From assembly GCA_905206455.1 (NCBI GenBank), contig CAJLHL010000069.1, positions 1-12,840 of the forward strand: a DNA stretch of 12,840 nucleotides, in the 5' to 3' direction. Source of the stretch: an uncultured Eubacteriales bacterium. GTDB taxonomy: Bacteria; Bacillota; Clostridia; Peptostreptococcales; Anaerovoracaceae. Position numbers and translations under genes: made by a program. Shown one piece after another: positions 1 to 7,569 of the stretch; the first letter of the stretch is position 1; each line of letters opens with the position of its first letter. The notes below the pieces were generated by a model. That model was not told where the DNA came from. It saw only the letters and a program-made list of their open reading frames with translations, and searched no databases.

Positions 1-23
1 TGATTTTCGATAAACTCTTTCAT
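1..23 (-). CDS. 5' end of an unidentified gene (partial)
   Basis: An ATG at 23 reading leftward is preceded by an AAAAGG ribosome binding site with a 5-nt spacer (29-34). Only seven codons are visible, giving MKEFIEN. It follows the SPFH gene in the same direction after 36 nt with no visible terminator, so it may belong to the same transcript. Seven residues are too few to identify it. Some archaeal-type prolyl-tRNA synthetases begin with a similar MKEF(V/I)E, but this is only a weak resemblance. Confidence 0.5.
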
Positions 24-59
24 AATCGCCTTTTATCCGTTTGTTCCCGTTTCGGTTTT

Positions 60-986
60 TTAAGCTCTGTCTTCTTCTACAATTCCTTTCAGAGAAGCCG
101 CCAGCCCGGCCAGTCCCTGGATTTCCGAAGGAATGATAATCTTCGTCGCCTGACCGTTAGCCGCCGCCGTAAAGGCTTCCAGGCTCTTCAGAGAGATGAC
201 TTTCTCATTTGGATCGGAATCTACGATCATCCGGATACCGTCCGCCGTAGCCTGCTGAACGAGACGGATCGCCTCCGCCTGACCTTCGGCTTCTGCGACA
301 GCTGCTTCTCTCGCCGCCTGCGCTTCGAGAATCGTTGCCGCTTTGGAGGCCTCCGCCTCAAGAATCGTGGACTGTTTATTACCCTCTGCGATGAGAATGG
401 CAGATTTCTTCTCCCCTTCCGCTTTGAGAATCGCTTCTCTACGCTCTCTTTCGGCTCTCATCTGTTTTTCCATAGCGTTCTGAATATCTTTCGGCGGAAC
501 GATATTTTTCACTTCTACACGATTGATTTTGATGCCCCAGGCATCCGTCGCCTCGTCCAAAACGATGCGGATCTTGGAATTGATGATCTCACGGCTGGTG
601 AGGGATTCGTCCAGCTCCAGATCTCCGATGATATTTCTGAGCGTCGTCGCCGTCAGATTCTCGATAGCCGCCATCGGATTCGCCACGCCGTAAGTGTAGA
701 GCTTCGGATCGGTGATCTGAAAATAAATCACGGTATCGATCTCCATAGTGACATTGTCCTTGGTGATCACCGGCTGCGGCGGAAAATCGATCACGTGTTC
801 TTTCAGGGAAACCTTTTTTGCGATCTTGTCGATAAGAGGAATCTTGATGTGAAGACCTACTTCCCAGGTCCCCATATAAGCGCCGAGACGCTCGATGACA
901 TACGCGTTTGCCTGCGGTACGATTCTGATATTCGTAACCACCAGCGCAATGATGATAACTGCTAAAATGATTAAGAAAATAAACAT
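60..986 (-). CDS. SPFH/band-7 (stomatin/paraslipin-type) membrane protein
   Basis: This 308-aa protein has an N-terminal membrane segment at about residues 2-19 and an SPFH/band-7 domain at about 20-180, including the typical ITKDNVTMEID and IVPPKDIQNAMEKQMRAERE stretches. An Ala/Glu-rich coiled coil follows (about 165-245), then a short hydrophobic-polar tail. Family members (QmcA, paraslipin, YqfA-like) form large membrane-associated oligomers that organise membrane microdomains or regulate membrane proteases such as FtsH. The exact job here is unknown. The start is supported by GGAGA six nt upstream of the ATG. The gene lies 60 nt downstream of an NfeD-like gene, the classical partner of SPFH proteins, which strengthens the call. 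Residues 185-239 form five consecutive 11-residue repeats. A gene symbol is not justified because several paralogous SPFH families share this architecture. Confidence 0.93.
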   Translation of the reverse strand: MFIFLIILAVIIIALVVTNIRIVPQANAYVIERLGAYMGTWEVGLHIKIPLIDKIAKKVSLKEHVIDFPPQPVITKDNVTMEIDTVIYFQITDPKLYTYGVANPMAAIENLTATTLRNIIGDLELDESLTSREIINSKIRIVLDEATDAWGIKINRVEVKNIVPPKDIQNAMEKQMRAERERREAILKAEGEKKSAILIAEGNKQSTILEAEASKAATILEAQAAREAAVAEAEGQAEAIRLVQQATADGIRMIVDSDPNEKVISLKSLEAFTAAANGQATKIIIPSEIQGLAGLAASLKGIVEEDRA

Positions 987-1046
987 ATCGTCTCTCCTTT
1001 TCTTTTATCTGAAATAATATCTCCCTACCCGTGCAAAAGGCGGACG

Positions 1047-1529
1047 TTACCGCTGCATATCCGCGGAAATATTTCTGCGGACGATGAGTTTCACACCCTC
1101 TACCGCTACGATCTCCACTCGTTCTTCTTTTTTTACCGCCTCTTCGCCTTCCGCTAAAACAGCCGTCCAGAGCTTATTATCCGCCTTGACCGTACCCTGT
1201 TCGCCGGCCTTCAGATCATCCTGCAGTACGCCCGTCTGACCGATGACCGCCGCGATATTGGTCCGGACGATATCTCTGTTGAACTTTTTGACCGCCCAGG
1301 GTCTCGTAAAATACAGAAGCAGCGCGGAAACTATCAGAGCTGTCAGCAGCTGAATCAGAAAACTGTCCACAAAAATCGCCATGCCGGCCGCCGCGACGGC
1401 GCCCCCGGCAAACCAGATTGTCGTAAGTCCCTGTGTAAACGCCTCGATCGCCGCAAGAACTGCCGCGACGGCGAGCCATACTGCGATCACAGGCACACCG
1501 ACGACAGCCCCGAACAAACTAATATCCAT
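1047..1529 (-). CDS. NfeD-like membrane protein with C-terminal OB fold
   Basis: This 160-aa protein has hydrophobic segments at about residues 10-30, 36-54 and 55-74, followed by a soluble C-terminal domain (about 90-152). That domain has the beta-rich pattern of the NfeD C-terminal OB fold (IGQTGVLQDDL, GTVKADNKLWTAV, VEIVAVEGVKLIVRR). It is the short NfeD form without the ClpP-like serine protease domain. NfeD proteins are encoded beside SPFH proteins and are thought to work with them at the membrane; biochemical roles are poorly defined. The ATG is preceded by a GGGGG-type ribosome binding site with a 7-nt spacer. It sits between ispG (84-nt gap upstream) and the SPFH gene (60-nt gap downstream). 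No terminator hairpin is seen in either gap, so read-through from the long leftward operon is likely. Confidence 0.9.
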   Translation of the reverse strand: MDISLFGAVVGVPVIAVWLAVAAVLAAIEAFTQGLTTIWFAGGAVAAAGMAIFVDSFLIQLLTALIVSALLLYFTRPWAVKKFNRDIVRTNIAAVIGQTGVLQDDLKAGEQGTVKADNKLWTAVLAEGEEAVKKEERVEIVAVEGVKLIVRRNISADMQR

Positions 1530-1613
1530 ATGGTTCCCCCTTTCCGCATCAGCGAAATAACTCTTCTGCTTCTACCATATCATTTTATCCGTCTTTTGGT
1601 TGTATTATTTTCC

Positions 1614-2705
1614 TTAAGAATGATAAATTTCTGAAACGAATTGTCGTATCTCAGATATCACCAGATCTGTGATTTCCTCTTCCGCCACGGTCTTTACGAT
1701 CTTTCCTCCGCGAAAATAAACGCCCTTTCCATCGCCGCAGGCGATACCGAAATCGGCATCCGAAGCTTCTCCCGGACCGTTGACTGCACATCCCATGACA
1801 GCCACTTTCAGACGCGGCAGTTTTTTTTCCAGCATGTCCTTTTCGATGCCGCCCAGCTGCGCCATGATCTCGTCGGCAATTCTCGTCAGATCGGTCTTGC
1901 AGCGGGAACAGGTGGGACAGGATACGAAATCGATGCCGCCCGGAAAATATCCCGTGCTCTTCAGAATCTCTCTCGCCACCGGAATCTCCTTTACAGGATC
2001 CGCTGTCAGAGAAACCCGGATCGTATCTCCGATTCCCGCTAAGAGCAGAGCCCCCAGTCCCGCCGCAGATTTGACAATACCCACAGACGGCGTTCCCGAC
2101 TCGGTGACGCCGATATGAAGAGGGCAGTCGGTCTTGTCCGCGATCAGCAGATGTGCCTGATAATTCATCACTGCGTCCGAAGCTTTTGCAGAGAGAACGA
2201 TATCCTCAAAGCCCATGTTTCTGACCATCTGCACATTTCGCAGAGCGCTTTCCGCCAGTCCTTCGGCGCATGGGCCGCCGTATTTTTTCAGCAGATCCCG
2301 TTCGATCGATCCGGAATTTACACCGATCCGGATGGGAATCCGGCGTTCTTTCGCCGCCTTCACCACAGCCGAAACATTTTCTTCTGCGCCGATATTTCCG
2401 GGATTGATGCGGATTTTATCCGCTCCGTTTCGTATGGATTCCACGGCCAGACGATAATCGAAATGAATGTCCGCCACCAAGGGCAGCCGGCAGAATTTTC
2501 GGATCTCTTTCAGCGCGTCAGCCGCCTGCTGATCGGGGACAGATACCCGGACGATCTCGCATCCGGCTTCCTCCAGCCGGCGAATCTGATCTGCGGTAGC
2601 CCGCACGTCACGGGTATCGGTATTCGTCATAGACTGAATCGCCACCGGCGCGCCGCCGCCGATGACGACGCCGCCGCAAACCACCTTCCGCGATATTCTC
2701 CTCAT
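1614..2705 (-). CDS. ispG: (E)-4-hydroxy-3-methylbut-2-enyl-diphosphate synthase (MEP pathway)
   Basis: IspG (GcpE) is the iron-sulfur enzyme that reductively converts 2-C-methyl-D-erythritol 2,4-cyclodiphosphate to HMBPP, the penultimate MEP-pathway step, in the cytosol. The 363-aa product has the N-terminal TIM-barrel segment (IQSMTNTDTRDV, VRVSVPD, ADIHFDYRLA, KIRINPGNIG). It also has the C-terminal 4Fe-4S site: Cys263-Pro-Thr-Cys266 and Cys306 as likely cluster ligands, with Glu313 in GCAVNGPGEA as the usual fourth ligand. Cys269 is an extra nearby cysteine. The start at 2705 (ATG) is chosen because a perfect GGAGG lies 6 nt upstream and the N-terminus MRRISRKVVCGGVVIGG matches the family. 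The frame stays open upstream to a GTG at 2753 and beyond, but that extension lacks a good ribosome binding site. It follows rseP after a 142-nt gap in the same operon. Confidence 0.97.
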   Translation of the reverse strand: MRRISRKVVCGGVVIGGGAPVAIQSMTNTDTRDVRATADQIRRLEEAGCEIVRVSVPDQQAADALKEIRKFCRLPLVADIHFDYRLAVESIRNGADKIRINPGNIGAEENVSAVVKAAKERRIPIRIGVNSGSIERDLLKKYGGPCAEGLAESALRNVQMVRNMGFEDIVLSAKASDAVMNYQAHLLIADKTDCPLHIGVTESGTPSVGIVKSAAGLGALLLAGIGDTIRVSLTADPVKEIPVAREILKSTGYFPGGIDFVSCPTCSRCKTDLTRIADEIMAQLGGIEKDMLEKKLPRLKVAVMGCAVNGPGEASDADFGIACGDGKGVYFRGGKIVKTVAEEEITDLVISEIRQFVSEIYHS

Positions 2706-2711
2706 AATCCG

Positions 2712-2716
2712 CCTCC
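2712..2716 (-). promoter_or_regulatory. ispG ribosome binding site
   Basis: GGAGG, complementary to the 16S anti-Shine-Dalgarno, lies 6 nt before the ATG at 2705. It decides the ispG start against the upstream in-frame GTG at 2753. Confidence 0.8.
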
Positions 2717-2847
2717 TTTCCTCACTACAGCTTCTTTCTCTTTCCGGATACACACAGGACCCCGCCTCGCAGCAAAGTCTGCACTTTTGCTTTTGTTTTT
2801 CCCCGAATCTCAGCTCCTTCTGTTCCGGTGCCGATTCCTGCAGAAAT

Positions 2848-3873
2848 TTAATTTTTAAGAATGAACATATTAAAGTCTTTCAGTGTAATAAATATCATCA
2901 GAGAAAAGAGAATCGCCATGCCGATAAGGTGTATTTTCCCTTCCAGTTCATCGCTCACCGCTTTTCCCGTAATTTTCCGAATTAAGATAAACAGCAGTCT
3001 GCCGCCGTCCAGCGCAGGAAAAGGCAGGATATTGACGAGAGCCAGGTTCAGACTGAGCAGAGCCAGAAGGTAGATCACATTCATCAGTCCCACCTGAACG
3101 CTCTGATCCACGATATTTACGATTCCGATCGGACCGACCACGTCCCCTGCCGCACCCTGACCGGTGATGATATCTCCAAGCGCTTCAAACATCAGCTTTT
3201 CCGCAGCCACAGCGCTCTTCAATCCATCTGCCATTCCCGCGATAATATTATGATTTACATCGAAAACCACACCGATCATGCGGTTTCCGTCCGCATCCTG
3301 TTCCACTCCCACCTGAAGTGTTTTTGTCTCTCCGCCGGACTCCACGCCTACGGATACACGGTCGGATTCCGCCATGGCTTCCGACAGCAGTTCTCTCGTC
3401 TCCGTTCCGTCGGAAACATTTTCTCCGTTGACCGAAACGATTCGGTCTCCTTTCCGGATTCCCGCTTCATAAGCCGGCATTCCCTGTGTCACATCCGCAA
3501 GCACAGGACTCAGGGAGGTGCCCATATACGTGATCATCACGCCCAGCACGACCACCGCCAAGATGAAATTCATCACCGGCCCCGCTGCGATCACCAGCGC
3601 CCGCGCCCATGCAGGCTTGTTGTTGAACGCTCTCTCATCGTCGGACTCGGAATCCTCCCCCTCCATAGCCACATAGCCGCCGATGGGAAATGCCCGGACA
3701 CTGTATTTTGTCTCTTTCGTCTCTTTCTGAAAAATCAGAGGTCCCATGCCGATGGCGAATTCGTTGACCTTGATCCCTACCGCTTTGGCCGTAAAGAAAT
3801 GCCCGCCTTCGTGGACGATAACCAGTATGGCGAAAATGATTAATGCAGCGATAATGCCGACAATGATGTGCAT
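2848..3873 (-). CDS. rseP: RIP/site-2 intramembrane zinc metalloprotease (RseP family)
   Basis: This 341-aa polytopic membrane protease cleaves transmembrane segments of substrates such as anti-sigma factors and remnant signal peptides (RseP in E. coli, RasP in Bacillus). The zinc-binding HEGGH motif is at residues 21-25 within the first membrane segment. A cytosolic loop contains SVRAFPIGGYVAMEGE, and a second membrane segment lies around 95-115. A single PDZ domain spans about 120-200 (MPAYEAGIRKGDRIVSVNG). The C-terminal membrane region carries NILPFPALDGGR (281-292), with Asp289 as the third zinc ligand. One PDZ domain is typical of Gram-positive members. The start ATG at 3873 has GGAGG 8 nt upstream, lying inside the end of dxr; only 3 nt separate the dxr stop and this start, so translation is probably coupled. 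Confidence 0.96.
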   Translation of the reverse strand: MHIIVGIIAALIIFAILVIVHEGGHFFTAKAVGIKVNEFAIGMGPLIFQKETKETKYSVRAFPIGGYVAMEGEDSESDDERAFNNKPAWARALVIAAGPVMNFILAVVVLGVMITYMGTSLSPVLADVTQGMPAYEAGIRKGDRIVSVNGENVSDGTETRELLSEAMAESDRVSVGVESGGETKTLQVGVEQDADGNRMIGVVFDVNHNIIAGMADGLKSAVAAEKLMFEALGDIITGQGAAGDVVGPIGIVNIVDQSVQVGLMNVIYLLALLSLNLALVNILPFPALDGGRLLFILIRKITGKAVSDELEGKIHLIGMAILFSLMIFITLKDFNMFILKN

Positions 3874-3876
3874 CTT

Positions 3877-5028
3877 TTAAACCTCCAGTATATGTCTCGC
3901 CATTCTGCGCGCTTCTTCGTCCGCGCGGATGATCGATTCCAGATCGCCGCTCTCAGAAGGAACGTGTCTCTGGAGCACTTCATCGAGACAGTCCGAAATA
4001 TCACAGAATGCGATTCTTTCCTCTAAAAACGCCGCCACAGCCACTTCGTTGGCTGCGTTCAGAGCGGCGCAGTAAGTTTTTCCCGCTTTCAGAGCGTCAT
4101 AAGCGAACTTCAGGCAGGGAAAAGTTTCCATATCGGGAGCTTCGAAAGTCAGCGATCCCGCCTTCTTCAGATCGAGGCGCGGCAGCCGGTTAGGCAGACG
4201 CTTCGGATATTCGAAGGCCAGACTGATGGGAATCGCCATATCCGGCAGTCCCAGCTGAGCCATCACCGCTCCGTCGCAGTATTCCACCAGGGAATGCACG
4301 ATGCTCTCCGGATGAACCACCACATCGATAGCCTCCGGCGCCATGCCGAAAAGCCATTTTGCCTCAATTACCTCAAATCCTTTATTCATCAGTGTGGCGG
4401 AATCGATGGTGATCTTGCTCCCCATTTTCCAGCGGGGATGATTCAGCGCCTGAGAAAGTGTCGCTGATTTCAGATCCTTCGCTTTCTTTCCGCGGAACGG
4501 ACCTCCGGAAGCGGTGAGGATAATCTTCTCCGCCTGACTTCTGTCATACCCTTTCAGGCACTGAAAAACCGCGCTGTGTTCACTGTCTACAGGAAGAATT
4601 ACCGCTCCCGTGCGTGCTGCGGTCTTCATGATCAGTTCTCCGCCCGCCACCAGCGTTTCCTTGTTTGCAAGAGCCACGGTTTTTTTCCGCAGTACAGCAT
4701 TATATGTGGGCTTCAGGCCTGACATTCCTACCAGCGCATTGAGAACGACATCGCAGTCGACAGCGGAAGCGATGGTCACCAGCCCTTCCTCTCCGTACAA
4801 GAAGCGAGTACCCGTCTCCTTCATTTCCTCCTGCAGCGACTCCGCCTCAGCCCGGTGAGAAACCACCGCATACTGGGGACGAAATTCTGCCGTCTGCGCT
4901 TTCAAAAGTTCCGTATTCGATCTGCAGGACAGAGCGCAGACCCTGTATTTCTGCGGATTCTCCCTTATAATCTGAAGAGCCTGCGTTCCGATCGATCCCG
5001 TAGACCCCAATATCGAAATTCTTTTCAT
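3877..5028 (-). CDS. dxr: 1-deoxy-D-xylulose 5-phosphate reductoisomerase (MEP pathway)
   Basis: Dxr (IspC) converts DXP to 2-C-methyl-D-erythritol 4-phosphate with NADPH and a divalent metal, the first committed MEP step. The 383-aa product opens with the NADPH-binding ILGSTGSIGTQAL. It carries NKET (122-125) and the metal-binding VDSEH with Asp148 and Glu150. Further on are HPRWKMGSKITIDSATLMNKGFE with His197 and the third metal ligand Glu219, and HPESIVHSLVEYCDGA. The length is normal for the family. The ATG at 5028 is preferred because the LGSTGS motif should start within the first ten residues. The frame runs nine codons further upstream to a TTG at 5055, which is less likely. The ribosome binding site is imperfect (GGCGGG, 4-nt spacer), so expression may depend on coupling to upstream translation. 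It lies 189 nt downstream of cdsA, a gap holding a possible small ORF. Confidence 0.97.
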   Translation of the reverse strand: MKRISILGSTGSIGTQALQIIRENPQKYRVCALSCRSNTELLKAQTAEFRPQYAVVSHRAEAESLQEEMKETGTRFLYGEEGLVTIASAVDCDVVLNALVGMSGLKPTYNAVLRKKTVALANKETLVAGGELIMKTAARTGAVILPVDSEHSAVFQCLKGYDRSQAEKIILTASGGPFRGKKAKDLKSATLSQALNHPRWKMGSKITIDSATLMNKGFEVIEAKWLFGMAPEAIDVVVHPESIVHSLVEYCDGAVMAQLGLPDMAIPISLAFEYPKRLPNRLPRLDLKKAGSLTFEAPDMETFPCLKFAYDALKAGKTYCAALNAANEVAVAAFLEERIAFCDISDCLDEVLQRHVPSESGDLESIIRADEEARRMARHILEV

Positions 5029-5051
5029 AATTCCCGCCTTATCTTGTGCTG

Positions 5052-5207
5052 TCAAATCTGTCTCATAACGTTTCGATTTCCGTGCGGAACGGACTTCCTT
5101 CTGCGTATCCTTACCAGTCGTTTCACCTTTGCCGATTCGATTTCAATGTTCATTGGGAACGGATTGCCGCCGGAATCCGTATTCCGCGTCTGCAAATCAT
5201 TCTGCAT
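5052..5207 (-). CDS. Possible 51-aa hypothetical protein between cdsA and dxr
   Basis: An ATG-initiated frame starts 10 nt after the cdsA stop codon and ends in TGA 23 nt before the dxr start, so it almost fills the otherwise empty 189-nt gap. A modest AGGAA lies 7 nt before the ATG. The predicted peptide is hydrophilic, with an acidic middle (MNIEIESAK) followed by a very basic half (VKRLVRIRRRK) and no membrane segment. I recognise no family. The segment also contains an inverted repeat (5160-5179), so the conserved element could be RNA rather than protein. The basis for calling it is position, start context and spacing only. It may be spurious. Confidence 0.3.
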   Translation of the reverse strand: MQNDLQTRNTDSGGNPFPMNIEIESAKVKRLVRIRRRKSVPHGNRNVMRQI

Positions 5208-5217
5208 CCGCAAATTC

Positions 5218-6045
5218 CTATTTCGCGAATTCCGAAAGGAAGAAAAGGCAGTAATAGACGGTAGGTGCGGTGAAGAGAACGCTGTCGAACCGGTCCATGA
5301 TCCCGCCGTGTCCCGGTATGAGATTGCCGTAATCCTTAATTCCCATCTTTCTCTTGAAAATAGAGGCAGTCAGATCACCGAACTGCGACGTGATACCGCC
5401 GAGGATGCCGATGACCCCGCAGGCCCAGAGCAGAGAGCGGTCCATAAAAAACCAGCCGAACAGCATGGAAAAAATCAGACTCCCAAGAATTCCGCAGACC
5501 GATCCCTCCACGGTCTTCTTCGGACTGATCACCGGACACAGTTTATGCCGGCCCAGAAAAAATCCGCCGAAATAAGCAAAAATATCGGTGCAGAACGCCG
5601 TGATCAGAATGAGCCATACGGGGGAAGCCTTGCAGAGCTCACTATAACTGAATTCGGTGAGCACCGCATGATAGGAGAAAAATCCGATATATACGATTCC
5701 GGTAATCGTCACCAGCGCGTCTTCCAGCCTGCGCTCCTCGATTTTAAACAGATACAGCAGACACATGAGCACCGATACGAACAGCCAGGCCATATAGAGA
5801 GGCACCGTCTGACCATCTTCCATCATTTTCCATCCCTGCAGACAGTGCACCCCATAGAGCAGCAGTACGGAAATTACCGCCGCAGGATAGCAGGCGTGAA
5901 TCTCCATCGCCTTAAATCCGTTGAAAAATTCTCTCATCCCCATCAGAGCGATAAAGAGACATAAAATAGAAATCAGCGGCCCGCCGATGATCACCAATAT
6001 CAGAAACGGCGCCATCACCAGACCGGATATAATTCTCGTCTTCAT
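5218..6045 (-). CDS. cdsA: Phosphatidate cytidylyltransferase (CDP-diacylglycerol synthase)
   Basis: CdsA makes CDP-diacylglycerol from phosphatidic acid and CTP at the inner face of the membrane, the branch point for phosphatidylglycerol and other phospholipids. The 275-aa protein is highly hydrophobic, with about seven or eight membrane segments. It carries the complete family signature at residues 228-254 (SIFKRKMGIKDYG, then LIPGHGGIMDRFD), including the metal-binding aspartates. An earlier conserved stretch reads TDIFAYFGGFFLGRHKL and ISPKKTVEG. The start ATG lies 2 nt after the uppS stop; its ribosome binding site (GGGGGC) is encoded in the last uppS codons, suggesting coupling. UppS next door makes the other major membrane lipid precursor, a common pairing. 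Confidence 0.97.
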   Translation of the reverse strand: MKTRIISGLVMAPFLILVIIGGPLISILCLFIALMGMREFFNGFKAMEIHACYPAAVISVLLLYGVHCLQGWKMMEDGQTVPLYMAWLFVSVLMCLLYLFKIEERRLEDALVTITGIVYIGFFSYHAVLTEFSYSELCKASPVWLILITAFCTDIFAYFGGFFLGRHKLCPVISPKKTVEGSVCGILGSLIFSMLFGWFFMDRSLLWACGVIGILGGITSQFGDLTASIFKRKMGIKDYGNLIPGHGGIMDRFDSVLFTAPTVYYCLFFLSEFAK

Positions 6046-6047
6046 AA

Positions 6048-6746
6048 TTATAAGCCCCCGTAACGTCTGTGGCGCTGATTGAATTCCTCAATACAGCCCT
6101 CCAGCTCCTTTTTGTCGAAATCCGGCCAGAATATATCACGGAATACGAATTCGCTGTAAGCGCACTGCCACAGCAGAAAATTACTGAGCCGCAATTCTCC
6201 TCCAGTGCGGATGATCAAATCCGGATCGGGCATCTGTCCGGTGGACAGATGCCTCTGCAGATCCTCTTCCCGAAGATCATCGATCTTCGCGCCGGATGCT
6301 TCGGTCTCCGCATACAGCTTCTTTACCGCATCCAGAATTTCTTTTCTTCCTCCGTAATTGAGCGCGATATTAAACTGAAGACCCGTGTTCGCCTCTGTCT
6401 GTGCGAGGGCGAGCTCCATGCTCTCTCTGGCTTCCTCAGGGATGGCTTCCCACTGCCCGAAGACACGGATTCTCACGTTCTCGCGGTTCAGTTCCGCCAG
6501 TTCCTTGGCGATATATTTTACCATGATTTTAAAAATCCCGCTGACCTCATCTTCCGGACGTTTCCAGTTTTCCGTGGAAAAAGCGTAGACCGTCAGATAT
6601 TTTACTCCCAGATCAGAACAGGCTCTGACGATCTCCTTCAGCGACTTCATTCCCGCATTGTGTCCCATCACCCGGGGCAGTCCTCTCTTTTTCGCCCAGC
6701 GGCCGTTCCCATCCATGATGATGGCGATGTGATTTGGAACTGACAT
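6048..6746 (-). CDS. uppS: Undecaprenyl diphosphate synthase (cis-prenyltransferase)
   Basis: UppS condenses farnesyl diphosphate with eight IPP units to make C55-PP, precursor of the lipid carrier for peptidoglycan and other wall polymers. The 232-aa product has the catalytic IIMDGNGRWAKKRGLPR near the N-terminus (Asp12). The YAFSTENWKRP motif, FNIALNYGGRKEI and the C-terminal DLIIRTGGELRLSNFLLWQ diphosphate-binding region are all present. Length and motif spacing are standard, and the acidic residue in the FRDIFWPDF region is kept. GGGAGG lies about 5 nt before the ATG at 6746. The gene starts 16 nt after the small PASTA-like ORF. A family member making a shorter or other cis-prenyl chain cannot be excluded, but the genomic setting is that of bacterial UppS. 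Confidence 0.97.
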   Translation of the reverse strand: MSVPNHIAIIMDGNGRWAKKRGLPRVMGHNAGMKSLKEIVRACSDLGVKYLTVYAFSTENWKRPEDEVSGIFKIMVKYIAKELAELNRENVRIRVFGQWEAIPEEARESMELALAQTEANTGLQFNIALNYGGRKEILDAVKKLYAETEASGAKIDDLREEDLQRHLSTGQMPDPDLIIRTGGELRLSNFLLWQCAYSEFVFRDIFWPDFDKKELEGCIEEFNQRHRRYGGL

Positions 6747-6762
6747 AATACCTCCCGTACGC

Positions 6763-6981
6763 TTACTCGTAAATACTGCAGATAGATAAAATGAGAGTGT
6801 GATCCGCCGTCTCCCGCTGCCGCACTACTCTCATCTCTCCTTCTTTTTCACTTTCCGTTCTTCTGACCGCGTGAGGCCGTAATTCCTCGATTCTATAAGA
6901 TACGCCTGCCGCGCCGAGTATTTCGGCGGCAGCAGGCATTTTCAAACCGGCTACATCGGGCAGGATGCGCATATTATGCAT
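6763..6981 (-). CDS. Small free-standing PASTA-like domain protein
   Basis: This 72-aa protein has LPDVAGLKMPAAAEILGAAG (residues 7-26), the typical opening of a PASTA domain (PDVVGxxxxxAxxxLxxAG). A central strand region follows, then GEMRVVRQRETADHTLILSI, which resembles the closing QxPxxGxxVxxGxxVxLxV part. PASTA domains normally sit outside the cell on penicillin-binding proteins or PrkC/PknB kinases and bind muropeptides or wall precursors. This one has no signal peptide or membrane anchor, so it should be cytosolic. The ATG overlaps the frr stop (TAATG), and GGAGG lies 4 nt upstream within frr, arguing that it is a translated gene coupled to frr. Initiation at the ATG at 6972 (residue 4) is equally possible. 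The fold call rests on motif resemblance; a degenerate domain with a new role is an alternative. Confidence 0.72.
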   Translation of the reverse strand: MHNMRILPDVAGLKMPAAAEILGAAGVSYRIEELRPHAVRRTESEKEGEMRVVRQRETADHTLILSICSIYE

Positions 6982-7535
6982 TATACCTCCAGCACTTCCT
7001 TTTCTTTCTTGGAGATCATCTCATCGATTTTCTTGATCCCGTCATCCGTCATTTTCTGAACGTGATCCAGCCCTTTCTTCAGTTCGTCCTCGGTGAGTTC
7101 TCCGTCTTTTTCCATTTTTTTAACTTTGTCGTTGACATCTCTTCTGAGATTTCTGACAGCGATCTTCGCGTCTTCTCCCATCTTCTTCACCGTCTTCGTC
7201 AGTTCTTTACGGCGTTCTTCTGTGAGCTGAGGAATGATGAGACGGATTACCTTGCCGTCATTGGAGGGATTGAGACCGAGGTTTGCTTCGTTGATCGCCT
7301 TTTCGATGGCTCCTACGCTGGACACATCGAAAGGGGAAATCATCAGTGTTCTCGGATCGGGAACGGAAATATTCGCCAGACTTTTCAGCGGAGTCGGAAC
7401 ACCGTAATATTCGGCGCTGATCTTGTCGAGAATCGCAGGGTTGGCTCTGCCGGCTCTGACAGTATTCAAATCTTCTTTGAGAACCGCCAGCGTCTTTTCT
7501 ATTTTTTCGCTGTAATTCTTTTTCACGTTTTCCAT
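6981..7535 (-). CDS. frr: Ribosome recycling factor
   Basis: Frr (RRF) splits post-termination ribosomes together with EF-G. The 184-aa length is standard. The N-terminal helix leads into TVRAGRANPAILDKI (about 25-39), then YYGVPTPLKSLANISVPDPRTLMISPFD (domain II). IPQLTEERRKELTK and LRRDVNDKVKKMEKDGELTEDE follow in the long three-helix bundle. AGGAG lies 8 nt before the ATG. It follows pyrH after 34 nt, the usual bacterial order, and its stop codon overlaps the start of the PASTA-like gene. Confidence 0.98.
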   Translation of the reverse strand: MENVKKNYSEKIEKTLAVLKEDLNTVRAGRANPAILDKISAEYYGVPTPLKSLANISVPDPRTLMISPFDVSSVGAIEKAINEANLGLNPSNDGKVIRLIIPQLTEERRKELTKTVKKMGEDAKIAVRNLRRDVNDKVKKMEKDGELTEDELKKGLDHVQKMTDDGIKKIDEMISKKEKEVLEV

Positions 7536-7569
7536 GATATTTACTCCTTTATTACTCTCTTTGGAATCG

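Noticed and set aside
1530..1613. Terminator or strong promoter between ispG and nfeD
   Set aside because: No hairpin with a U-run is visible, and the AT-rich GATAAAAT has no convincing -35 partner.
2706..2753. IspG start at the upstream GTG (16 extra residues)
   Set aside because: The extension is Arg/Glu/Cys-rich and not family-like, and a perfect GGAGG sits at the right distance from the ATG at 2705.
2115..2858. Plus-strand open frame (247 codons) opposite ispG
   Set aside because: It is antisense to a clearly coding gene and has no family-like motifs.
5029..5055. Dxr start at TTG (nine extra residues)
   Set aside because: The family begins a few residues before the LGSTGS motif, matching the ATG at 5028, and the TTG lacks a ribosome binding site.
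4855..5964. Long plus-strand open frame (369 codons) opposite dxr and cdsA
   Set aside because: It is antisense to two well-identified genes, shows no recognisable domain and spans their intergenic gap; this is a shadow of codon bias.
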